In this document: positions 12,333-25,000 of the stretch, piece by piece
Position numbering within the stretch: position 1 is the first letter of the stretch
Layout of the letters: every line of letters begins with the position of its first letter
NCBI RefSeq assembly: GCF_037975245.1
Contig: NC_092571.1
Coordinates: 7,918,501 to 7,970,000, forward strand
Source of the DNA: Apostichopus japonicus
Lineage: Eukaryota > Echinodermata > Holothuroidea > Aspidochirotida > Stichopodidae
Length of the DNA stretch: 51,500 nucleotides
Reading direction: 5' to 3'
Notes under the pieces: generated by a model
What the model was told of the DNA's origin: nothing
The model's database searches: none
Seen by the model: the letters and a program-made list of their open reading frames with translations, nothing else
Translations under genes and position numbers: made by a program

Positions 12333-13431
12333 TGTTACGAGGGCCCATTGTAGCTTAACGCTAGTTACTGCTAATGAGGAACCTAATGTTATATGATAGA
12401 AAGTATTTAAAATTGCCTACGTGATAAATCAGTATTTGAGAAATTAGGTCGGGTTACCGTGTCAGAATGTTATAATACACGATTGTTCTGGTATATTCCT
12501 TATGATGACACGCTGGTCTCGGGTTAACGTCGCTATACGTGAGATCGCGTGTAAGCTGTACACATCTTCGTGGATTCTCTGGAATATTCGCAAGCGATGC
12601 AAAGGACTTCCAAGAATAGAGAAACCGGGTCGCGTTGTTACTCAGGTGTATCGAGAAAGATCTGGAGGATTCTTGACATGGCGAATCGTATATAAAAGCC
12701 CGCCCAGATCGGAGAGTTTCTCAGTTTCTGAACGAATACAAGCGACGACAAATGTTAAACCATTCTACTATATATCGTCAGTGCTCAACTACCAATATTT
12801 TCTGAAGGATTGAGATATCGATACGAGATTGATTCTACACTTCCATTCAGAAGTTTGAAGAGGACTTTGCTGTGAAAGTACAGTTTTTCAGTCTTTATTT
12901 CGGAGAAGGTGAAGAATTTCTGTCTCCGTTGAGGAAGTCCGTTACGCCAGGAGTTGGTGGCTATAAAGCTGATTTTGGACTGACTCTGGTAATATTTAGT
13001 CGGCGAGAAGTTCGACTTGTGCTTCACTCTATTGTGGCTGGAAGTCCGTCTTCTATTTTGGAGCATCGCCGGAAAGAAGGTGACTGCTGTTTCTAGGATC
13101 GCGAGAAACTTTGTCGAGGACCAGTGAATTTCGCGGTACAACGGACCGAGAATCGTCGTCATCAAGGTCGTGGCCGCTAAGGGATATCGCCGTTGGAAGA
13201 GACCAGCGTGTTTTAAAGTGTATCCTATCTTGTTAAGTTTGTGAGTAATTTTCTATATATTTGTAATTACCACTTGTTGTTGTTGGTTCGAAATCCATTG
13301 TTCAATATAGTTTACGATCTCATTCAAATTCTTTAGACTCGTCAATTTGTCTGTGGTCCTTACGGAAACGAACCCAGGCTTGTGTCTCGTTAAAAATTAA
13401 TTATCGAGACCTCTCGCATTCCAACGTAACA
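12333..13431 (+). repeat. 5' LTR (1099 bp)
   Basis: It is the same length as the 3' LTR at an offset of 4167 bp and about 99% identical. A TATATAAAAG box at 12689-12698 is a likely core promoter. The open frames inside it (12502-12813, 12785-13165, 12872-13096) are not conserved protein families and recur only because the LTR is duplicated. Confidence 0.95.
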
Positions 13432-13434
13432 AAA

Positions 13435-13454
13435 TTGGGGGCCTATCCGGGAAA
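13435..13454 (+). promoter_or_regulatory. Candidate primer-binding site, tRNA-Pro-like
   Basis: Four bases after the 5' LTR is TGGGGGCCTATCCGGGAA. It matches the known tRNA-Pro primer-binding site at about 14 of 18 positions, with the mismatches mainly in the middle. The primer identity is an inference. Confidence 0.5.
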
Positions 13455-13580
13455 GGTTTACATTTGTGACCTATGATCCGTTTGAAAGGTTTACAACATT
13501 TGTGACCTATCCGTTTGAAGGGAATTCATTTGTGAAAATTATTGTTTTGAAAATTGTCTAGATAGAAAACGTGAGAGAAC

Positions 13581-16269
13581 ATGGAGTTCGAGCCAGAGGA
13601 ATTTCTCAGAGATGTAACTTGGGATAAATTTGATGGCCTAAAGAAGCCAGATTTGATGGCATTAGCCAAATATTATAGCTTGGGCGTAAAGCAAGCAACG
13701 AGGAAACAAGTTGTTAAGAATGGGTTGATCGATGTATTAGTTGACGAAGAAATTCTTGATGAGTCATGTTTGGGAAAAAAGGGTGAAATTTTGACAGAAA
13801 TCGGCGGTGACGCCGTTCAGCTGAAACAGTTAGAAATCGAAATGGAAAAAATCAAACTGGAGAAAGAAATCAGATTAGAACAGCAAAAGCAAGAACAAGA
13901 AATCAGATAAGAACAGCAAAAGCTAGAATTAAAACGGCTCGAATTTGAAACACACCTGAAGGAATTAGAAATTCAGGCAAAGTATAAATCAGAATCTGAC
14001 TCATCATCCTCCTCTTCAGCTCCTCGATCACAACCATATTTTGATGCCTCGAGATATATTAAATTGGTGCCGAAATTTACCGAGATAGAGGTAGATCAAT
14101 ATTTTCGACACTTTGAGAAAGTGGCTGCGAATATGAAGTGGCCGAAAGAGGTGTGGACGCTGCTTTTACAGAGTAGTTTTGTTGGGAAAGCACGGGAAGT
14201 GTATTCGGCTCTCCCTATGGAAAAGAGTGAAAACTACGATGAAGTGAAGCAGGCGATCCTCAAAGCCTATGAGCTGGTGCCAGAGGCATACCGACAGAAA
14301 TTTAGGGGGGCTAGAAAAAATGATAATCAGACACATGTAGAATTTGCCAGAGTAAAGGAGCAAATGTTTGATAGGTGGCTCCACTCTAAGGATGTAGGGG
14401 AGAATTTTGTCAAATTACGACAATTGTTCCTAATTGAGGAATTTAAAAGATGTATCCACCCCGACATCAAAACTCATATTGATGAGAGAATGATTGACAC
14501 CTTGCATGCTGCGGCAACGAAAGCAGATGACTTTGCCCTGACCCACAAACTGAGCCCAAATAAGTTTTACCAGGCTAGGAGCCAGAAACCCAAAATAAAC
14601 ACAGAGGTAAAAGGGACACCCGATTCAAAGGGAAACAGCGGCAAATGGAATTCTGGGGGCACGAAACCACCAAGTGGGAGTGGATTCAAAAAGCAAGTTA
14701 CTTGCTATAATTGTAACAAACCTGGCCATCTCATGTCACAATGTTATCTGCTACAAAATCAAAATTCCCAAAGAAAACAGGAGGTATCCTCAAAATCACC
14801 CCCTAATACAGTTGGATATGTTGCCTCACAGAGGAATTCGAATCGAATTGACAAAAAAATCCAAAAGAAGGAATTTGCTAAAAATCAAGTGAATAAGGTA
14901 TTCCAACCATTCATTATGGAGGGTAGCATATCAATTAGTGATGATTTTTCGCCCCAACAAATTAAGATTTTAAGGGACACAGGTTGTTCACAGTCGCTCA
15001 TTTTAGAAGAAACGTTTCCCTTTGGTGAACAGAGTTCGACTGGAATGTGTGCATTAATCCATGGGATAAAGATGGAGATTATCAGTGTTCCCTTACACAG
15101 AGTAAATCTAGAGTGTGGTTTGGTGTCCGGCCAAGTGCTGGTTGGTGTTATGTCGGAATTGCCGATAAAAGGTATTTCCATGATGCTTGGAAATGACCTG
15201 GCAGGATATAAGGTTCTCCCTAACCCCATTGTTACATATACGCCCTCTAATTTTAGTAGCCACGAGGACGATGAAATATATCCTGCGTGTGTAATGACTA
15301 GGGCAATGAGTAAAGAGGCAGTCTCGGAAGTGGAGGAGTCTGAGAGCTGTCAGGGTGATGTCTTCACGTTAGAAGACACATTTTTTAAGGTGTTGAATGA
15401 CACAGAAAGTAGTTCGGGAGATAATCAAAAGGTAGAAGAAGAAGATCCTTTGAGCCGCAACAAATTGATTTTAGAACAAAGTCGAGACCCTGAACTGATA
15501 GATTTAGTTAAAGGGGCAGTGACCCCACAAGAAGCGGAGGATAACCCTGTCTGCTTCTACAAACAAAATGGCGTGGTGATGAGAAAATGGCGACCGCTAG
15601 ATGCACCTGCAGATGAGGAATGGCAAGTGGTGCACCAAATTGTTGTACCCAAGGTGTACCACAGTGACGTCATGAGCATGGCCCATGACAGTCCAATGGC
15701 AGGACATTTAGGCGTTAGGAAAACCTGTGATAGGATTCTAAAACATTTTTGGTGGCCCAAAATCAGGAGTGATGTGGCTGATTACTGTAGGTCGTGTCAT
15801 ACATGTCAGGTGGTTGGAAAGCCCAACCAGAAAATACCGCCTGCACCTTCGAAACCAATCCCTGCTTTTGATGAGCTTAGTTTTAGTAAAGTCATTATTG
15901 ATTGCTTAGACCTATCCCTAAAACGAAATCAGGCAGACAAAATTTGGAGCAAGGTCAAGCCAAAATGAAACAATGGTATGACAAAAATGCAAAGAACAGA
16001 GTGTTCAAACCAGGAATTATTTAACTATTAAAAAGGAATGTCTTGCACTCTTGTTATCACTGCAACATTTCGATGTATATTTGCATACTACTGTCTACCC
16101 TGTGCTTGTGTTCACCGATCATAATCCTCTCACTTTCATACATAGAATGAAGAATAAGAATCAAAGATTAATGAGATGGAGTTTAACTTTACAAGAGTAC
16201 AATCTTGATGTGAGGCACATAAAAGGAAAAGACAATGTGATGGCAGATGCTTTGTCCAGATTCACATAA
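13581..16269 (+). pseudogene. gag-pol remnant: SCAN-like capsid, zinc knuckle, protease, integrase zinc domain, RNase H end
   Basis: One frame opens at 13581 and runs to 15968 but is broken by a TAA at 13908-13910, inside a Gln/Glu-rich coiled-coil segment. About 14275-14550 reads like a SCAN/capsid helix bundle (EAYRQKFRG ... EEFKRCIHPDI). A CCHC knuckle, CYNCNKPGHLMSQC, is at 14703-14744. The protease motif DTG is at 14976-14984. About 15684-15812 is the HHCC integrase domain (GHLG ... CRSCHTCQ). The frame then reaches only the start of the integrase core (IIDCL) and jumps to a piece near the integrase C-terminus, which shifts frame by one base at about 15962-15968 (WYDKNAK). From about 16030 to 16269 another frame encodes the RNase H C-terminus (TDHNPLTFI, MADALSRF). 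No reverse transcriptase could fit in this interval. Confidence 0.9.
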
Positions 16270-16488
16270 ATTTATTGTATATATGACAAGACAAAGATAA
16301 TGTCACTATGCATGTGTATAAAGAACACTCAGAATTATTTATTATGCATAACTTAAAAGTTGTTTGATGAATGTTTAACGAAAATTTGTTCAAGTGTAAC
16401 AAAGTTCATATTTTATGATATAGTATGTGATAAGATATAGCAGAATGTAAGAGATAAGAAAGTTTTCATTACATTCAAACTTTCCTTT

Positions 16489-16499
16489 AAGGGGGAGGG
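16489..16499 (+). promoter_or_regulatory. Polypurine tract
   Basis: AAGGGGGAGGG directly abuts the TG of the 3' LTR, the expected place for the plus-strand primer of reverse transcription. Confidence 0.85.
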
Positions 16500-17598
16500 T
16501 GTTACGAGGGCCCATTGTAGCTTAACGCTAGTTACTGCTAGTGAGGAACCTAATGTTATATGATAGAAAGTATTTAAAATTGCCTACGTGATAAATCAGT
16601 ATTTGAGAAATTAGGTCGGGTTACCGTGTCAGAATGTTATAATACACGATTGTTCTGGTATATTCCTTATGATGACACGCTGGTCTCGGGTTAACGTCGC
16701 TATACGTGAGATCGCGTGTAAGCTGTACACATCTTCGTGGATTCTCTGGAATATTCGCGAGCGATGCAAAGGACTTCCAAGAATAGAGAAACCGGGTCGC
16801 GTTGTTACTCAGGTGTATCGAGAAAGATCTGGAGGATTCTTGACATGGCGAATCGTATATAAAAGCCCGCCCAGATCGGAGAGTTTCTCAGTTTCTGAAC
16901 GAATACAAGCGACGACAAATATTAAACCATTCTACTATATATCGTCAGTGCTCAACTACCAATATTTTCTGAAGGATTGAGATATCGATACAAGATTGGT
17001 TCTACACTTCCATTCAGAAGTTTGAAGAGGACTTTGCTGTGAAAGTACAGTTTTTCAGTCTTTATTTCGGAGAAGGTGAAGAATTTCTGTCTCCGTTGAG
17101 GAAGTCCGTTACGCCAGGAGTTGGTGGCTATAAAGCTGATTTTGGACTGACTCTGGTAATATTTAGTCGGCGAGAAGTTCGACTTGTGCTTCACTCTATT
17201 GTGGCTGGAAGTCCGTCTTCTATTTTGGAGCATCGCCGGAAAGAAGGTGACTGCTGTTTCTGGGATCGCGAGAAACTTCGTCGAGGACCAGTGAATTTCG
17301 CGGTACAACGGACCGAGAATCGTCGTCATCAAGGTCGTGGCCGCTGAGAGATATCGCCGTTGGAAGAGACCAGCGTGTTTTAAAGTGTATCCTATCTTGT
17401 TAAGTTTGTGAGTAATTTTCTATATATTTGTAATTACCACTTGTTGTTGTTGGTTCGAAATCCATTGTTCAATATAGTTTACGTTCTCATTCAAATTCTT
17501 TAGACTCGTCAATTTGTCTGTGGTCCTTACGGAAACGAACCCAGGCTTGTGTCTCGTTAAAAATTAATTATCGAGACCTCTCGCATTCCAACGTAACA
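16500..17598 (+). repeat. 3' LTR (1099 bp)
   Basis: It begins TGTTACG right after the polypurine tract and ends CGTAACA before the CTAAG duplication. Its TATA box copy is at 16856-16865. The LTR-LTR differences I see are single substitutions, mostly transitions, with no indels. Confidence 0.95.
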
Positions 17599-18370
17599 CT
17601 AAGAAACTATTGGTATCGGCTATCTATCGGCTGGGTTCATTCATTTATGTTTAACCGGTTCACTGCATGTTCATTATTTGGACTGTTTATCGGTATATAG
17701 AAAACGTGCAGTTTGTTTGACCTGTCTGTATTTCTCAGCGAACGTCCATGTTTTGAAATATTCCTTCATTGGCAGTCTCTATTCTGTTTCTGATGTACGG
17801 TTTTCGCGGACTGCAGATGAATATTATGCAGTTTATATATAACCTAGCCGTACCCACAGCTACACTAAATCAGCAGTCGAGTATTGTAACACCATATTAA
17901 TTGGAGGGGAAAAAATCAACAAGAAACACCAAGTAATCCACAATATGTCACATTTTTAGGCACTTTTGATTGCTATGTTGTTACATTTGTGTATTCAACA
18001 AACTGTAATCATTTAAATGTCAATGCATTGATAACCCATGGAAATTAAGACGCTCACGTGGGGCCAAAACGGAAGGTCGCTCCAGTTTCAATTGGCAGTG
18101 ATTCAACATTTTACTATATAAGACAAAATATGAAATAGTTCTTTCAAGTTTTACTGCGGAAATATGACACAAAATCTCTTTGTGTCATGTCGACCACGGC
18201 AACCGAAACCAGAATGCAAAAATGCATTGTGGTTTCGATGAAGTAACATGAGTAGTTTTCTTCATGAATCTGACGTAATGTATAGTGAGGGTGCACAGCA
18301 TAGTTGATCTTAGTAATACAGTGAAAATCAGTGTGATGTGACACGCAATAAATTCACAATTACACAGGCT

Positions 18371-19340
18371 GTCCTGAAATGACCATTGACCTCAACAACA
18401 GGCCAAGTCTTGTACTAAATGTGATAGATACATCAACATACTAAATACAGGGGCATCGGAGCCGGCCGGACCAATATTCACTGCGCCAAAAAAAAAGAAA
18501 AAAAAAAGTAGGACTAAGAAAAAAAAATGGCAAAAACTAAAGAACCAAAATGAAACAAGCAAGTTGGCTAAATGTGACTACTCTGGCGTGGCAGGGGTCT
18601 TGTTTTCAAGCTCTGGAAGTGCCATTTCCTGCAATCTGGGAGGCATTTTTTCAAAATTTTCTCCATACGCTACACGCCAAACATGGTGGCGCGTAGCGTA
18701 GTTTGACCTACCAAACGTCCCCCGATAATTATGATAGATGGCCACACTCTGATCTGCCGTACCAATCCCAAATAGCTTCCAACGCCCCTGAAATACGCCA
18801 TCTGTCCTTGTTGAAATATTGTGCAAAACATGGTTTTCACAATTTGACCCCTGGTGAATCCAAACGACCATTGACCTCCGCCCACAACATTAGGCTTCTT
18901 GTATTCAATATGGTACAATAACATACCAAATATTCGATTTGTCCAGCTTCCCTTGCGATAATATGTTTAGGAAGGTGTGATAGTGTAAAGAGGTAGTAAG
19001 AGGGAAGCGAAATTAGGTTTGGCATTTGTTGACTTCAAATGACCTTTGACCTCCACCAAAGCAATAGGCTTAATTTTGTATTCAATGTGATACTTCTACA
19101 CATCAAATATGAGGTCTGCCCAAGCTATCCTTCTTGAGATATCGTGTTTACAAGGTTTTCACAATTCGACCCTTGCTGACCCCAAATTACCTTTGACCTC
19201 CACTAAAACAATAACCTTTTTTAGTTAATGTAAAAATTTCTACACATCAAATATGAGGTCTGCCCTAAGCTTATATATATGAAATTGGGCCAACCTTCCT
19301 TTCTTGAGGTAGGGTGTTTACAAGCTGGGCGTCACAAACG
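18371..19340 (+). repeat. Degenerate tandem repeat carrying TGACCTTTGACCT motifs
   Basis: At least three diverged units spaced about 150-175 bp share a TTTTCACAATTTGACCC block, a TGACCTTTGACCTCC block and an ACATCAAATATGAGGTCTGC block (about 18830, 19030 and 19155). A truncated relative starts at 18371. The copy at 19040-19052 is a perfect direct repeat of TGACCT with one-base spacing. A related family lies in opposite orientation at 30880-31370. Confidence 0.7.
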
Positions 19341-20125
19341 CACACACACATACATACGCCATTATCAATGCAAAGGTTACGATTATCATTGAAAACCCAA
19401 AAATTGTCTCTTTGAATGGGATTTGCTCATAAAAGTTATTGTAGGACTGACCCTTTAAAATATATACTGTCGGAAGGAGATCAGCAGAGGTCGCCTTGAA
19501 GTGGTGTTTTTAGTTTCCTTGCCAAAATGGAGAAGGGGGGGGGGGTTTCCTCCTTTTGTCTTAAGCTCTTAGTATTATGGGAACCTTTCTTGAGTAGGAA
19601 AGTGGTGTCTGAGTTATCTCAATAAAAACATTGAGACTCGTAAACTGATTTTCTTTCACTTTTGATTTGTTGACATTTCAAGCCTGGTAAAGCCTTCACT
19701 TTGGGATGGTGGTTGGGCATTAAGAAGTTGATTTCTTACCAAGGGGACTTATTATTCATGAACCTAATTCGTTCAATGCATTTTACCTTCTTCCCATTTG
19801 TTAACTTGTGGTAACAGGGGTTATCGGCTAGTGACTTGAACATCTGTAAGCAGTTGATTTTATGTGCATTTTTTTTAACTTTAATAGTCCTTTACTCACT
19901 TTGTACTGTCGTTTGCATTTTCCTTTCTTTTCCATATATCTAAGTTGTTGTTTTGGTTTCCCCGAGTCTGAGTTTCTTGGGGTTATTTCCACTTTTGTTA
20001 TAAACGCTCTCACTACATCATGCCAGTTCATTCTGAGCGAATGGTCTGATCTAGTTAACTACTGACATACGCAAAGAATTGTTCAATTTTACTCCACCTA
20101 ACCCTCCCACCCACCACCCCCCCCA

Positions 20126-20240
20126 AAAAAAATTGAACACAAGAAAAGACAATATGAATTCTCCGTCCTCCCACCCACCCTCCCACCCCACCAAATAAAA
20201 AATTGAACACAAGAAAAGGCAATATGAATTCTCCGTCACT
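20126..20240. repeat. Two-copy tandem duplication
   Basis: The block AAAAATTGAACACAAGAAAA followed by a near-identical 20-bp tail ending CTCCGTC occurs at about 20126-20167 and 20199-20238. The spacer is a CCCACCC-rich run, giving a period of about 73 bp. Confidence 0.8.
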
Positions 20241-21373
20241 GGCGACAGTTTCTTACACACTTACTTCTTTTGTCCTAGAAATGATTAATGTTTTGTGTCA
20301 GACACAAGTTGAACAAGAAAGTACAACTGCATTGAAAAATTCACACCAGCGCGATGAAACAATATTTCTTGAAGCTGTTATAATCTAAATTAAAGAGAGT
20401 AGTAATACCAGCAAAGAAATTTCACTTTTATCTGTGTCCATGAACATATGGGACTAAAAATGGTTGTCAAACCTTCACTTTGAATTAATCTCATGACATA
20501 CAAACAAAACTTTCACAAGTTTGAATCACTAAATTTATTGACCTTACACCACAGCAAGGGTTCTTCTGTGAGTTGATGCCAGAGATTACTTACAATTGAT
20601 CTATAAACATCCTACATGGACTGTACAAACCGCTCATCAGAAGCAAGTTTCATGACTTTTGCAACTGTTTGCCCAATAAATATCACCAATTTCCCCAGAC
20701 TTGGCTTAGTTAAGCCTGCAGCACAATAAACAAGCCTGACAAAAGACGCAAAATGCCACCACTGCTTGGGTCTAGCTCTTCTGACCGAGTGATGACGGAG
20801 GGTGCACTGAACAAATATTTCTGTTAATGACATCCAAAATTATTTCCCTGTGACTAGTTACTTTTTCTTGAAACTGGGCAGTTACAATTGTCAAAGACAC
20901 TAGAATAAAACAACGTGTTGATTGGCTACGTCTTGATCAGTCAAAATCATAAACTAAACAACACTGCCCTCTGTATGCCAGACTGTCCACGGTTATTGAC
21001 GGTTCCGACAGGGCTGCATCAGATCACGCTATGTCTAGCAGTGTACGGCCTGTTTAACACCACATACATTGTCAACTGCTATCAATGACCATTTCCCGTC
21101 AGCTGAGGTGGGATGAAGATTGATTTGAACATTTCTCAAACACTGCAAGACTCTTAGATGCATCTCACACAGCCCCACCTTACCCCCCCCTCCCCCATTC
21201 CACCCAAAGTACCTAATTATTTGCAACTGGGTCATAAACTGGATCCTCTGTGGAAGCAATAATCACCAGCATACACAGTAGTAGTAGTATCATACTTTGG
21301 TACAACTCAGTGCTCAGTGGTCCCAACTACAAACATTGAGGAATGATGCAGTCACTGGGCATTTGTTGAGTAC

Positions 21374-21391
21374 TTTATTCATCTCTTTATT
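21374..21391 (-). terminator. Candidate polyadenylation signals of the proteasome gene
   Basis: Two AATAAA hexamers on the minus strand lie at 21391-21386 and 21379-21374, about 700 bp downstream of the stop codon. They are the first canonical hexamers I find in the 3' flank. The implied 3' UTR would contain the 21531-21706 minisatellite. Confidence 0.4.
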
Positions 21392-21530
21392 TTTTACTAA
21401 GAGTCAAATTATCGCATGAAATGTGTATAAATAAAAGTAGCTACTCATATATGGAAGGGCATGTTTTCAGTCCACAATATAAACTTACATTATAAAGTAT
21501 AATTCAGTTACAATGACCCTATGACTTGTT

Positions 21531-21706
21531 TCCCCCTCACTCTTCATAGAGCTCCCAATTTTCCCCTGACCCCTTCCCAGAGCTCCCAATGGCCCTCCCT
21601 TCCAAGACCTAATGACCCCTCCCGCTTCCCAGGGTTCCCAATGGCCCCTCCCATTCCCAGAGCTCCCAATTGCCCCCCTCACCCTTCCCAAAGATTCCCA
21701 ATGGAA
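21531..21706. repeat. Minisatellite with CCCAGAGCTCCCAATGG-type unit
   Basis: Five to six degenerate units of about 30-35 bp share CCTTCCCAGAGCTCCCAATG. The plus strand is pyrimidine-rich, so a transcript of the proteasome gene would be purine-rich here. Confidence 0.75.
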
Positions 21707-22087
21707 TGACAGACAATGTTTGTAAAATCGCTTCCTAGATTGGGTTTACATCTTTCCAGGCAGGAAATTCATTTGCACTTGCTCCAAAAAAGAAACCTTA
21801 ACGATGAAGTTGATTCAAATATCAGATACTATGGAAACTGCAGACAATTTACAAAGCCATAGAGTTCTTCCTTCTGAAGGAGAAATTGTTTTCAAACCGG
21901 GGACAATTCAACAGGTGTGCTGTGAAATACCGTACCGCATATCTTTTTTCTTACTCCAATGGTGCTCCTAGTTACGCAAGGCGAACTGTCCACATAAGGA
22001 GGCCAACAGCATTTCCATCCAGGACATCTTCATCGGGGAAGAAATAGGGAAAGGCTTAATTGTTCCTACGACCACTTGCAAAATTTG

Positions 22088-25000
22088 TTACCCTTCGTAA
22101 TATCGTGGCAATTCGTTTCCGAGGATGGTTTTCCTTTCCACACCATCCTTAGTGATGGCTGCTAGACGAATTACACCTCCGCTGGAACCATCTCGCATCA
22201 TGGACAGAGCAATACCTAGATAGGCAAGATATTATATCAATAAAAGTTCATCTGGGAGTCACCTCTTGAATTGGAAAGTTGTTTAGATTTAAATAATTCT
22301 AAATTGCCAAGAAAAATTAATGAATGATGCTTGAAGTCATTGCATATCTCAGGGAAAAAAAGCAGAAAGTAGTCCAAAGTTTCACCAAAAGTGCCAAACA
22401 GCAGTTGTACAGTACATGAAACTGCACTTAATTTCACCAATTTACAATTCTTCAAGTGGTCCTGTTGTGTCACCTATCTGATCATCGCTTCTGCTAGGTC
22501 AGAGTGGACTTTTTAATCTGCTAGATTGTCATCATGACAGATGACAATGAAGTTAAAGAAAAGTGCACTTTCAAAAGAAACATTACCACATAGCTTTGTC
22601 CTACCACACAGGACCATGGCTAGCCTTATTTGAAAGATAAGAATCTGGTCTTATGTTGTCTTTGCTAATAATTAATGAGGCTTATAATCAGCTTTATTTC
22701 ACCTGGACTCAGTGGGGGAGGGGGGGGGGAGTTGGATGGAGTTGAGGAAAGATGTGACAGAGTTGCAATTGTAACCTGAAGTGAAACTGGTTGGAGGCAG
22801 AATACTCTATGAATGATAACCAGTAACTTTGATAAGGAAGGAAATGTTAACAAGGCTTATGAATACCAAAGCATATGTGCAATGAACTTGGACGTGACCT
22901 TAAACTTTTTAACTATTCCCCCTTGGGCAATAACAGGAGCACTTACCTTTGGAGACAAAGTTATAACATTCTTCTTTGGTCATGTTATCCTTGTAAGTTG
23001 CATCCACATAGGCATACATGTAAGTACTGCCTGAACCACCCAACGCCACACCCTGTCGGACTATCATCCCACCTAGAGGCACGGAAAAGACCTGGAAAAA
23101 AAAGGAAAAGGACAGAAATAATAAGAGCAAACGAGAGCACGATAAACCTCTCTTGAATATTGAAAGAATGGACTGAGAAATGACTGAATAAAATAATATA
23201 AACGTTTGAATGAAAGTGTGAATAGCTGTACAGCTGTATAGCATAATAAGCCATTCCATTAGTCCAAGCATGTATACAGTGTGTGTGATATACTTCCAGG
23301 CCACGTCAAGTCAATGCCAGAGACATGCAGCTTTCTAATTCATACATATTCATACATACCAAAGGTCATAGCTCTAAGAGTAACTAGCCTAGAGCACCAT
23401 GTCTTAACAAAGCTGTACATAGCAGCTGCAAAGTCGCCACCAGCAAGACTGAATCGATATAAAAACTAATAGATCATCTCCGCAGACCAGCGGTGCCCGT
23501 TGCGTGAAACTGCGTAGTCATTTCATCAAATCAGCCTCTGCCCTCCTCACCTTTCTTTTTGACCATGAAGTGGGAAGGTTTTGCTTCCTTTTATAGACTT
23601 CTTATTCAGTGCTACTTCTTTCGGACAATTGCTATGTGACCAGGTCAAGTCCTCTACCCCTCGATTACCTAGTAGTGCATTTTTTGTTTCAGAGCATGTA
23701 AACGTTTCAAGCCGCAGTTACTAATGCAAAAATTAAGTTTACAACATTTGATCCAAGTTTTCTGTATAAATCATGCATTAATAGTATTTTAGACTTGAGT
23801 CAACTGTTGATATTGATAAGGAACCAACTCTGTAATTCTATAGTTTTGTTGCAAAAGACACTACGCTACCAAAGAGGATAAACCAGTTTCTTTCATTTAC
23901 TGAATTCACTACACCTTTGCTATTCAGGAAATTTCTTTCACAACTGTCTATATACTGTACCTGGCCTCCTTTATGTTCGTCCCAACCAGCTACAATTATT
24001 CCTGCCATTAGACTGTCTCGATATTTGTAACACATTTCACGAAAAAGGTTGGCTGCCGTGTGAACCAAGGGTTTCTGTTGCATCTGAATGCTGAAAGAGT
24101 GAAAAAAGTTTGTGTAATTTTGAGAAGATGAAACCTACAAAAAGAGTATTGTAGGGCAGTACCAAACTCAAATGGTGAAGATGAACTTAAGAAGTGCAAT
24201 CTTCAGAAACAGTAACAGAGACCAATTAACATATCATCATATATCAAAATGCTATTCAAAATGGCTATACAAGGGCAAAGATGTATAAAGTGTTTGTACT
24301 GTATTTGTACTGCTCAAAAAAGTGTTTGAAGACCAATATGCTTGCCAACGATTATTTATCCAGTAGACAAATGGTTAAGTTGCCATTGAAGTCCAAAGAT
24401 TTATAGCATTTTTTTCTTTCTCAGGAACCATATTCTTATATAATTTTGAGACAAAATTGATAGCCGTAAAAAATGCTACACAAAATTTGAACACTTAATT
24501 TTTCTCTGCTTGCCCGCATGTGTTTAACAAAACAAGGTTGAACTGCTGTTGCAAGGTTATATGCCTCCATTGTTTAATGCATCATTTAAAACTTCTTTAT
24601 GAAAGGTACAATGCATTGGACATATATGTAGATATCTATACTGGTGTTCAAGCGATTATTGGAAGCAGATTATTGCATAATCGGAACATAATCAGGATTG
24701 GTTAATATAATGTGGAATATTATGTGGAATATCATACTGATTATTCAAAAATATATGGCAGGTAAAAATATCAACTGATGTACTAGGTTTTTCCTTTTAC
24801 TATGGAAAATTAAAATAAAGATACCCTCTAAATGTCTTTAACCATGTTATTCCATCAAATTATGGTGCCAGGGTTGCTGATGTTACTGGATAAATAATCG
24901 TTGGCAAGCATATTGGTCTTCAAAATTGAATTCATTCTACCCCTTCTTATTCACTTTACACATACAAGAAAACAATGATGTGACTACACAAGTTTGTCAA

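Larger units (their letters stand above)
12333..17598 (+). mobile_element. Defective Ty3/gypsy LTR retrotransposon, Gmr1-like
   Basis: The element is bounded by two 1099-bp LTRs and flanked by an exact 5-bp target duplication, CTAAG, at 12328-12332 and 17599-17603. Its LTRs begin TGTTACG and end CGTAACA. The internal 3068 bp carries gag with a SCAN-like capsid and zinc knuckle, protease, the integrase N-terminal zinc domain, then a short integrase C-terminal piece and the RNase H C-terminus. The protease, integrase, RNase H order matches the Gmr1-like clade, where integrase precedes reverse transcriptase; the reverse transcriptase and the integrase catalytic core are missing. I count about ten LTR-LTR differences (under 1%), so insertion was recent, and because the copy cannot support itself it was either moved in trans or lost its core afterwards. 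Confidence 0.92.
17604..21372. other. Repeat-rich non-coding stretch
   Basis: No coding exon is recognised between the LTR element and the 3' end of the proteasome gene. Contents: AT-rich unique-looking sequence to about 18.3 kb, a repeat family with nuclear-receptor-like half sites at 18371-19340, a fragment of the hAT-associated repeat at about 18600-18710, a G11 tract near 19540, and a duplicated segment at 20126-20240. The open frame at 20612-20833 has no recognisable family. Confidence 0.5.

Noticed and set aside
12502-13165. Open frames inside the LTRs as genes
   Set aside because: They recur in both LTRs by duplication, occur on both strands and match no family I know.
13280-13300. 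tRNA B-box-like GGTTCGAAATCC in the LTR
   Set aside because: No matching A box or cloverleaf could be found at the right distance.
13432-16499. Hidden reverse transcriptase in the retroelement
   Set aside because: The 3068-bp interior is accounted for by gag, protease, integrase pieces and the RNase H end; no polymerase YxDD region fits.
22985-23304. Longer open frames around PSMB6 exon 4
   Set aside because: They extend exon 4 into introns; splice sites at 23091 and 22947 define the real exon.
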